Origin: Polaromonas sp.
Lineage (GTDB): Bacteria > Pseudomonadota > Gammaproteobacteria > Burkholderiales > Burkholderiaceae_C
Length of the DNA stretch: 64,000 nucleotides
Assembly (NCBI GenBank): GCA_028291985.1
Contig: JAQGNE010000032.1
Coordinates: forward strand, 62,001-126,000
Reading direction: 5' to 3'
Part shown: positions 1 to 6,869 of the stretch, one piece after another
Layout: the number at the start of each line of letters is the position of its first letter
Position numbering within the stretch: the stretch's first letter is position 1
Position numbers and translations under genes: made by a program
Notes under the pieces: model-generated
Databases searched by the model: none
Seen by the model: only the letters and a program-made list of their open reading frames with translations
What the model was told of the DNA's origin: nothing

Positions 1-2
1 GC

Positions 3-476
3 CGTGCCAACCAGGATTTGCTCAATGAGTGGGTGGCCCGTGCTGATGTCGTGGTGGATTGCACCGACAATTTTCAGACCCGGCACGCGATCAATCGCGC
101 CGCAGTTCGTCATGCCAGGCCACTCGTATCCGGTGCTGCTATCCGTTTTGATGGGCAGGTGTCGGTTTACGACCGGCGGAACGAGGTGTCGCCCTGCTAT
201 GCCTGCCTTTTCCCACCGTCCGTGGATTTTGCGGAGGCGCTGTGCGCAACGATGGGTGTGTTCGCGCCGCTGGTAGGGATCATTGGCAGCATACAGGCGG
301 CTGAGGTCATCAAGTTGCTGTGTGGGGTGGGTGAACCCTTGTCAGGCCGGTTGTTGATGCTAGACGGGCGTGCGATGGAGTGGACGCAGATCCAGTTGCA
401 TAAAAACGCCACGTGTGAAGTCTGTAATGGGTCGCAACAAGAAGTATTCGCCGGCGACGCTACCCATAGTCGTTGA
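3..476 (+). CDS. MoeB/ThiF/HesA-family adenylyltransferase, C-terminal part (truncated by window start)
   Basis: Frame 3 open from the window edge: DVVVDCTDNFQTRHAIN...CYACLFP...GVFAPLVGIIGSIQAAEVIKLL, typical ThiF/MoeB motifs. Confidence 0.9.
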   Translation, partial: RANQDLLNEWVARADVVVDCTDNFQTRHAINRAAVRHARPLVSGAAIRFDGQVSVYDRRNEVSPCYACLFPPSVDFAEALCATMGVFAPLVGIIGSIQAAEVIKLLCGVGEPLSGRLLMLDGRAMEWTQIQLHKNATCEVCNGSQQEVFAGDATHSR

Positions 477-586
477 CCAAACGCACGCTATCTGCATGCT
501 TTGACGCTCCCGGCAGCCCTAAGCTATTGCATCAGCGGTCAACGCGAAACGCGTACGAAACGCGGGCGCGCGTCACTCGCAAGACG

Positions 587-602
587 GTAGGATCTTTCCT
601 AC
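587..602. promoter_or_regulatory. Perfect inverted repeat GTAGGA-TCTT-TCCTAC upstream of the receiver gene, followed by AGGATAGGTAG
   Basis: Seen directly; lies about 130 bp upstream of the probable GTG start at 731. Confidence 0.4.
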
Positions 603-730
603 AAAGGATAGGTAGTGCGACTGGCAGAATCCCGCTGTAAACATTTGCGCACATTACTGATTTTCCGCCCGTATTGCTTCACGCATCCACTCGGTTTTCC
701 GCTCTTCGACGCCGCTTCTGGACACACCTT

Positions 731-1111
731 GTGAGACTCCGAACCTTTATCGTTGAAGACAATTCAACGATTCTTGAAAACTTAATGGCTACCCTTGACG
801 AACTGGCCGGGGTTGTCACTGTAGGAACTTCCGAGACAGAAAACGCCGGGAAGGAATGGCTGCTAGAACATCCCGCCAGCTGGGACCTGGCCATTGTTGA
901 CCTGTTTTTGAAACAGGGAAGCGGGTTGGGTATATTGGCGGCGTGCCGCAACCGAAGGCCAGAACAGAAGGTGGTCGTTCTGAGCAACTACGCCACCGTC
1001 GACATCCGCAAACGCTGCGCACAGCTTGGCGTTGATGCTGTATTTGACAAATCCAATGAAATTGACGCCTTGGTGGATTATTGTGTCCAGCAAAGCGCCA
1101 ATGAGACGTGA
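731..1111 (+). CDS. Stand-alone response regulator receiver domain protein (CheY-like)
   Basis: RLRTFIVEDNSTILENL...DLAIVDLFLKQGSG...KVVVLSNYA...VFDKS; no output domain. GTG start at 731 chosen over upstream ATG 674. Confidence 0.8.
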   Translation: MRLRTFIVEDNSTILENLMATLDELAGVVTVGTSETENAGKEWLLEHPASWDLAIVDLFLKQGSGLGILAACRNRRPEQKVVVLSNYATVDIRKRCAQLGVDAVFDKSNEIDALVDYCVQQSANET

Positions 1112-1142
1112 TCGAAAAGGCCTGCGTCAAAGGCAGGCGTGT

Positions 1143-1775
1143 TCAATCGATAAGCTTGTTTTTCAGTGCGTAATAGGTGAGATCGCTGTTGGAGGCCAGG
1201 CTCATCTTTTCCATCACACGGGTACGGTAGGTACTGACGGTTTTCACACTGAGCGATAGTGCCTTGGCGATGTCGCCAGCGGTCTCGCCTTTGGCGAGCT
1301 TAAGAAAGACCTGAAACTCACGCTCCGACAGCTGCTCATGTGCAGCCACGTCATTGGGCCTGTTCAGCTGCTGAGCCAGCAACTCTGCCACTGTCGGCGT
1401 GATGTATCGCTTACCAAGGGAAATGACGCGAATCGCGTCGACGATCTCGGCGGGATCGCATTCCTTGTTGAGGTAGCCGCTAGCGCCCTGTCGAATCAGG
1501 TTGACGGCGTAATGTTCTTCCGGATAGCCACTCAAAATCAAAATGCCGACATCAGGGGCCTTGGCCCGGATCATGGCCAGTGCGTCAATGCCGCTTTGGC
1601 CCGGCATCGAGAGGTCCATCACCAAAATATCGAGCTCAACATTGCGAACCAGATCAATGGCTTCACGGCCACTGGCAGCTTCTCCCACCACGCGCAAGTC
1701 GACATGGTCCGAGAAAAACTGCTTAAGGCCGGACCGCACGATGGCGTGATCGTCCACAATTCCAATTTTGATCAT
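1143..1775 (-). CDS. NarL/FixJ-family response regulator (receiver + LuxR HTH)
   Basis: MIKIGIVDDHAIVRSG...DILVMDLSMPGQSG...LSEREFQVFLKLAKGETAGDIAKALSLSVKTVSTYRTRVMEKM. Confidence 0.95.
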   Translation of the reverse strand: MIKIGIVDDHAIVRSGLKQFFSDHVDLRVVGEAASGREAIDLVRNVELDILVMDLSMPGQSGIDALAMIRAKAPDVGILILSGYPEEHYAVNLIRQGASGYLNKECDPAEIVDAIRVISLGKRYITPTVAELLAQQLNRPNDVAAHEQLSEREFQVFLKLAKGETAGDIAKALSLSVKTVSTYRTRVMEKMSLASNSDLTYYALKNKLID

Positions 1776-1823
1776 CTCGCTAGCTTTCTAAAGAGACCTA
1801 TATATTCACAGGAAACGGAATGA

Positions 1824-1852
1824 GATAGCCTGAATGGCTATCGGTTTTATTT
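1824..1852 (+). terminator. Terminator-like hairpin GATAGCC-tgaat-GGCTATC followed by GGTTTTATTTTT
   Basis: 7-bp perfect stem plus T-rich tail, between divergent RR and HK genes. Confidence 0.45.
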
Positions 1853-1885
1853 TTGCAGTGCTCATTATTGACGAAGAATCGGTAA

Positions 1886-3247
1886 GTGCACTCAACGGAG
1901 CCCGCCTTGAGAAAATTTGTGCTTCCCCGAATGGCGGTGAGCTTGCCTCTGTCAATACTGGCAGCCACTTTGCTGATCTTCATCAACGAATTGAGTTTTC
2001 GGGAGTCTACCGCCGTCGTCTCCAGTATTGACCAAGCGCAAAAAACCAGGTCAGCCCTGCACACCCTGATGAATGGCGTGCTAAGTGCCGAAACCGGTCA
2101 GCGCGGTTTTTTGCTGACTGGCGAAGATCGCCACCTGCAACCGTATCAGGTGGCGATCAGGCAGATCACCCAGGACCTGGCGAAACTGCGCACGCTTTTT
2201 GCCGCGCAACAGGAGCATGCTGACGATTTCGCCCTGATGACAAGTCATATTGCAAGCAAACTCGAAGAGATGGAGGTGAGCGTGCGCATGCGCCGCGAAG
2301 GCAACGAGGACGGCTTGCGGCTCGTGCTGGCGACCGATAGCGCCAATCAGCATAGGGAGGTGATCAAAACCCAGGTTGACAAGCTGGCAAAGGCGACTTC
2401 CGAGCGCATGGAAGGTGATCAGGCACATATCCGGCAAACCTTGGAATGGGCCCGCATTGGTATGGCGCTGTTGACAATAGCGTGCCTGGTCGCGTTTTAT
2501 TTTTACCTGCTCCAGACCAAAGCTTTGTTCGATTCAGGACAACGCGAAAAAGACTCGCTGAAGCGGGAACGAGACCAGTTGGACATGCAGGTACGAGAGC
2601 GCACGGAAAACCTGGCGGAACTGGCCACCCACCTGCAAAATGTGAGAGAAGACGAGCGCGGGCATCTGGCGCGCGAGCTGCATGATGAGCTTGGCGCACT
2701 GTTGACGGCCGCCAAGCTTGATGTGGCACGCATCAAGTCCCGCATGGGCAATGCCATACCGGAAGCTGCGGAGCGGTTGACCCACCTGACCAACACGCTG
2801 AACAGCGGCATAGCGCTCAAGCGCCGTATTGTTGAAGATCTGCGCCCGTCTTCGCTGTCTCACCTTGGACTGGTGGCATCGCTGGAAATCCTGGCACGTG
2901 AATTCGAAGAGCGCTCTGGGCTGTCGGTGATTACCGAACTCGAAACGATTGACCTCGATGAATCGGCCCAGCTCACCGTATACCGGCTGGTTCAGGAGTC
3001 GCTGACCAATATCGGCAAGTATGCGGAAGCAACGCAAGCAGTCGTAAGCCTGCAGAACCATGATGGGTTCGTTGGCATAGAAGTACGGGACAACGGCAAG
3101 GGTTTCGACCTCGCCGCTGTGGGGCTGTCCAGCCATGGCCTTTCCGGCATGCGGCATCGTGTTGAGGCTGCTGGCGGGCGGCTCACCGTGGTGAGCGACA
3201 GCAGCATTGGCACACGGATATCGGCCCTGCTTCCCAAAGTCACCTGA
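1886..3247 (+). CDS. CHASE3-domain sensor histidine kinase (HisKA_3/HATPase_c, NarX-like)
   Basis: N-terminal TM, CHASE3-like ETGQRGFLLTGEDRHLQPYQ, H-box ERGHLARELHDELG, N-box VQESLTNIGKYA, G-box DNGKGFD; divergent to NarL-type RR. Confidence 0.9.
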   Translation: MHSTEPALRKFVLPRMAVSLPLSILAATLLIFINELSFRESTAVVSSIDQAQKTRSALHTLMNGVLSAETGQRGFLLTGEDRHLQPYQVAIRQITQDLAKLRTLFAAQQEHADDFALMTSHIASKLEEMEVSVRMRREGNEDGLRLVLATDSANQHREVIKTQVDKLAKATSERMEGDQAHIRQTLEWARIGMALLTIACLVAFYFYLLQTKALFDSGQREKDSLKRERDQLDMQVRERTENLAELATHLQNVREDERGHLARELHDELGALLTAAKLDVARIKSRMGNAIPEAAERLTHLTNTLNSGIALKRRIVEDLRPSSLSHLGLVASLEILAREFEERSGLSVITELETIDLDESAQLTVYRLVQESLTNIGKYAEATQAVVSLQNHDGFVGIEVRDNGKGFDLAAVGLSSHGLSGMRHRVEAAGGRLTVVSDSSIGTRISALLPKVT

Positions 3248-3639
3248 CCTTCTCAGAAACTGACGCCAATCCAGGGCCGGGCTGAGCACAACGCCAGGCT
3301 GACAGGATGCCCGCCAAAACCGCCATTGCGATCATTGCGAACGCCCGGATACGCTGGCCAGCCGGGTCTCGCATGCGTTTTCAACTGTGGGCAGCATCCT
3401 ACAGTCCCTGACCTGTTGAACTTACAACTGTGCAGCGCACATGCCGATGACGCAATCCCCGACGCTTTCATAACATAAGCACATCAGGTTTTCGTGGTCC
3501 AAGGCTCAGGCTGACTGGTCACAGAACCCAGGAATTTATTGGCCGTACGAAGGTGTTCAGATGCAGCAGAAGCGCGCATCACACATGCCCTTTCTGCCAA
3601 AAGTTTTAATTTGCCACCCGCCTAAAAAAAGGATTTGCT

Positions 3640-4044
3640 ATGAACTTTCCCTCATCCAAGACATCGCCCGACGCCATGAGCGGCATGCGCCAAAATTCCG
3701 ACGACGTCGCGCAAAGCACCGAAAGGGCGGCCAATGCCAGCCGCGCTTATGCCAATGATGCGCTGGACAAGGCCGAGAGCAAGGTGCGTGAGCTTCGCGG
3801 CAGCGTGGACCCCATGGTGGACATGCTGGCAACCAAGGCACAAAAGCTCGCCCGTCAAAGCATGGACATGGCGGCTGAAGCCAAGGACCGTGCGCAGCAA
3901 TCCCTCGGCCGCGCCGCCGACGTGACGCAGCGTTATGTGTCCGAGCAGCCGGTGCGTTCGGTGTTGATAGCTGCTGCGGTGGGTGCAGGCATTGCCCTGC
4001 TGGTCTCGATGGCGTTGAGCAAGGGTGACCGGGACTCCTACTGA
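3640..4044 (+). CDS. DUF883 (ElaB/YqjD-like) inner membrane protein
   Basis: Helical amphipathic region, then C-terminal RSVLIAAAVGAGIALLVSMALSKGDRDSY anchor; RBS AAAGGA. Confidence 0.75.
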   Translation: MNFPSSKTSPDAMSGMRQNSDDVAQSTERAANASRAYANDALDKAESKVRELRGSVDPMVDMLATKAQKLARQSMDMAAEAKDRAQQSLGRAADVTQRYVSEQPVRSVLIAAAVGAGIALLVSMALSKGDRDSY

Positions 4045-4162
4045 TCAATTAGAGTGCGTGACGAAACCACCGGATTTGCAGTAACCGTTGCGCTCCGGTG
4101 CCAGTGCCACACTACAACCTACAGCCACGCTGCCATCGCCAACGCCATACCTCTGGATTCCC

Positions 4163-4528
4163 ATGCTGCATCCCCTTATATCCACAGTGATACAGAGACC
4201 TGACCTTGTCGTTGACCACGCCTCGGCGTATGCGTCGCTGTTTCGCAAGGAAGCGACCGATGCCAGCAAGGAGCTTTTGGGCAAGGCCATTTCCTGGGGC
4301 CTAGCCCTGGTTTGCGGACTGCTCTTCGTGATCCTTGCCGCCATTGCGGTCATGATGGGGTTTCTGCATCAGGCTTTTCATTGGTCGCTGCTGGTTGTGC
4401 CGGCTGTTCCCCTGGTGGTTGCGGTGCTGGCTTTTGTCAACGCCAGAAAGCCGCTGGCCAGCGACCGGTTTACCGAATTGCGGGCACAACTTGACAGCGA
4501 TGCGCAAGCCCTGCGTATGGCAGCATGA
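4163..4528 (+). CDS. YqjE/phage-holin-family (superfamily III-like) membrane protein
   Basis: ORF 4088..4528, ATG at 4163: FRKEATDASKELLGKAISWGLALVCGLLFVILAAIAVMMGFLHQ; follows DUF883 as in yqjD-yqjE loci. Confidence 0.7.
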   Translation: MLHPLISTVIQRPDLVVDHASAYASLFRKEATDASKELLGKAISWGLALVCGLLFVILAAIAVMMGFLHQAFHWSLLVVPAVPLVVAVLAFVNARKPLASDRFTELRAQLDSDAQALRMAA

Positions 4529-5028
4529 CAGCCCGCTCGCATATGGATGATGTCCCGCTGTCACGAACGTCCGGACTTACACCGCAGGAGCGGCTGGCAA
4601 TCAGCCGACGGGCCATTGTCAGGCACATGCATAAGAACGACGCCCCCGAAGAGCATGTACGCCATAATGACGATGCAGGCCGCGCCTTTGGTGCAGAGCC
4701 CCATGGTCTGGCGTCTGGTAACTGGAATCTGCTCAAGCAGGCTGTCCGGTCCTGGTGGCACCACCATCCCGCAAAAATAGCCGTTGAGGTTGCATCGCCC
4801 TTGCTGGGCAAGTATGCAAAGGCCAACCCGGGCAAGTTACTGGGCATTTCGGCCGGCATCGGTGCAGCGCTGGTGCTTTTGAAGCCCTGGCGTTTGATTT
4901 CGGTGGGCGGCATTTTGCTTGCCGCTATCAAGTCCGCTGATATTTCAGGCGCCGTGATGTCGATGATGAAGGGGTCCGGCGGGCACTCCGATGACCCACA
5001 CACCAACTCAAGGAATTCCCATTCATGA
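4525..5028 (+). CDS. Conserved hypothetical protein with predicted C-terminal membrane segment
   Basis: ATGA overlap with upstream gene; ERLAISRRAIVRHM motif; GKLLGISAGIGAALVLLKPWRLISVGGILLAAI hydrophobic. Confidence 0.6.
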   Translation: MTARSHMDDVPLSRTSGLTPQERLAISRRAIVRHMHKNDAPEEHVRHNDDAGRAFGAEPHGLASGNWNLLKQAVRSWWHHHPAKIAVEVASPLLGKYAKANPGKLLGISAGIGAALVLLKPWRLISVGGILLAAIKSADISGAVMSMMKGSGGHSDDPHTNSRNSHS

Positions 5029-5660
5029 TGATGACGAACACCGCCAATGCCGCCAGTTCGCCTCAAGCTGCCGGCTCTGGCCAGCAAGCTGCGAACCAGG
5101 ACACCCAGACCAGCCAGGCTGATTTGTTGATACCAAAAGCCAAAACCCTTGCGCTCGATGAAATTCGTATTGCAGCCGCAAGAAGCAGCCTTGACGAAGG
5201 TGCTGTGACCCCGGGTAACGGCCCGCATCGCGAGGCGATTGTCAAATTGCTCAACGATGCACTCGCCACCGAACTGGTCTGCACGCTTCGCTACAAGCGG
5301 CATCACTTCATGGCAACTGGCCTGTCGTCGCCGGCGATTGCGGAAGAGTTCAAGGTGCACGCCAATGAAGAGTCCGCCCATGCCGACATGCTGGCCAAGC
5401 GCATCGTGCAGCTAGGCGGCGAGCCCGACTTTGCGCCCGACACGCTGCTGGGCCGCAGCCACGCTGCCTATGACGAATCGAACGACCTGCAAGCCATGAT
5501 CCGGTCTAATCTGGTCGCGGAGCGGGTTGCTATTGAAACCTACCGCCAGATGATTCAACTGGTTGCCGACGAGGACCCGACCACGCGCCGGGTGCTTGAA
5601 CACATCCTGGAAGAAGAAGAAGAGCATGCTGACGAATTGAGCGACTGGCTCGACAAATAG
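5025..5660 (+). CDS. Ferritin-like/bacterioferritin-family protein
   Basis: LLNDALATELVCTLRYKRHHF...HANEESAHADMLAKRI...LVAERVAIETYRQMI...EEEEEHADELSDWL; ATG overlaps upstream TGA. Confidence 0.85.
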   Translation: MMMTNTANAASSPQAAGSGQQAANQDTQTSQADLLIPKAKTLALDEIRIAAARSSLDEGAVTPGNGPHREAIVKLLNDALATELVCTLRYKRHHFMATGLSSPAIAEEFKVHANEESAHADMLAKRIVQLGGEPDFAPDTLLGRSHAAYDESNDLQAMIRSNLVAERVAIETYRQMIQLVADEDPTTRRVLEHILEEEEEHADELSDWLDK

Positions 5661-5756
5661 GCCACAGACCCGCAGGCTTGCCAGTGTGGTGCCGCCGGCA
5701 GGCAGGCTTTTTGAAGAAGCACCGTGTAATCAGACCAACTAAAGAGGACTAAAACT

Positions 5757-6071
5757 ATGAAATACGCTCGCGCACTTGCTTTTGCAACCATGGCCGGTAT
5801 CACCATCATTTCCGCAGGCTGTGCCGTCGGACGTGGCCAGGAGACCGCTGGCGCTTACGTCGACGACGCCGCTATCACAACAGCAGTAAAAGCCAAATTC
5901 GTCGAAGACAAAACCGTAGCAGCGTCTTCCATCAGCGTTGAGACCCTCAACGGTACGGTGCAGTTGTCTGGCTTTGCCAAGTCTGGTGCTGAAAAGGCTC
6001 AGGCTGAAAGCATTGCACGCGGCGTGAAGAATGTCCGTAGCGTGCGCAACGACATTGTGGTTCGCCCCTGA
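5757..6071 (+). CDS. BON-domain (OsmY-like) lipoprotein
   Basis: Lipobox-like IISAGC; DDAAITTAVKAKFVEDKTVAASSISVETLNGTVQLSGFAKSGAEKAQAESIARGVKNVRSVRNDIVV. Confidence 0.9.
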   Translation: MKYARALAFATMAGITIISAGCAVGRGQETAGAYVDDAAITTAVKAKFVEDKTVAASSISVETLNGTVQLSGFAKSGAEKAQAESIARGVKNVRSVRNDIVVRP

Positions 6072-6135
6072 TCTCTTGATTAGTTCGCGCACCGCAGCCA
6101 TGCAACTTTAAGGTTGTGAAAGCACCCCGGCATGC

Positions 6136-6171
6136 CCGGTCTTAACACCGGATATGCCTGAAGTCAGGCAT
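6136..6171 (+). other. Two tandem hairpins downstream of the BON gene (CCGGT-ACCGG; ATGCCTGA-AG-TCAGGCAT)
   Basis: Perfect inverted arms read directly. Confidence 0.5.
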
Positions 6172-6186
6172 GCACAATGCAAAAAC

Positions 6187-6222
6187 ACAGGGCTGGTTCA
6201 ACACCAGACCCTGTTTTTTTTT
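6187..6222 (+). terminator. Rho-independent terminator of the BON transcript (ACAGGGCTGGT-tcaac-ACCAGaCCCTGT + T-tract)
   Basis: Strong stem with one bulge, followed by about 10 T. Confidence 0.85.
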
Positions 6223-6290
6223 GGCTCCACGATATGGCAAGCTTTCCGATCTTGCTTGCAGTGCCGGGACGTACAGACGTACGCCAAGCG

Positions 6291-6827
6291 TCAGGGATAA
6301 CAGGAGCCATGCCGGCGTCTGAAGCTGCGCGGATTTTCCGCGTTGGCTTGCGCAAACAGTCCTTTGCGATCACGCGCTGCCCTTGCCTGCTCGGGGGCGT
6401 AAGCGCCCGCGCTGTACCCGGAACCATAGGACCACGCATGGCCGCTGCTGACCATCCATCGACCGATATCCTCGCCATTGAATTCCAGCCGGCCCAACGT
6501 GCGGCCATAGTCGTCATACTTGCGCGATGGCGGGCGATGAAGGCGCACCGGTTTGCGCAGTATGTGCTGACGAAGAAAGTCCCTGGACGCCGTGCCACCG
6601 GCTTGGCAGATCTCTGGCGCATCAATGCCTGCCACGCGAACCTTCACCGGCCGAGCGGCTGCGCGGGTCTGCAGCCACACCGTGTCGCCGTCCACCACCC
6701 GCACCACTGTTCCCGTGATGCCGCCGGCCCTCGGAAACACGGCCTGCCGCGCATGCACCATCTGCACGAGTGCCAACAATGGCACCAGCGCCAGGCAAGC
6801 CAGCCATCTGTTTACTCTGTTTTTCAT
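6291..6827 (-). CDS. Thermonuclease/SNase-like nuclease, secreted
   Basis: Signal peptide; GTVVRVVDGDTVWLQ...VRVAGIDAPEICQ...R...VRLHRPPSRKYDDYGRTLGRLEFNGEDIGRWMVSSGHAW. Confidence 0.92.
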   Translation of the reverse strand: MKNRVNRWLACLALVPLLALVQMVHARQAVFPRAGGITGTVVRVVDGDTVWLQTRAAARPVKVRVAGIDAPEICQAGGTASRDFLRQHILRKPVRLHRPPSRKYDDYGRTLGRLEFNGEDIGRWMVSSGHAWSYGSGYSAGAYAPEQARAARDRKGLFAQANAENPRSFRRRHGSCYP

Positions 6828-6867
6828 AGCTATAAGCCCTTGTATTTATTGGCCTGGTAGTCTTTTT
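6821..6867 (+). repeat. Dispersed palindromic repeat, copy A (contains the nuclease start codon)
   Basis: CATAGCTATAAGCCCTTGTATTTATTGGCCTGGTAGTCTTTTT matches the family with copies at 11708, 34141, 37093, 47607 and 52716. Confidence 0.65.
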
Positions 6868-6869
6868 CA

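Noticed and set aside
3253-3471. 72-aa minus-strand ORF in the gap between the histidine kinase and DUF883
   Set aside because: No family resemblance and Cys/Pro/Gly-rich random-looking composition; insufficient support for a gene.
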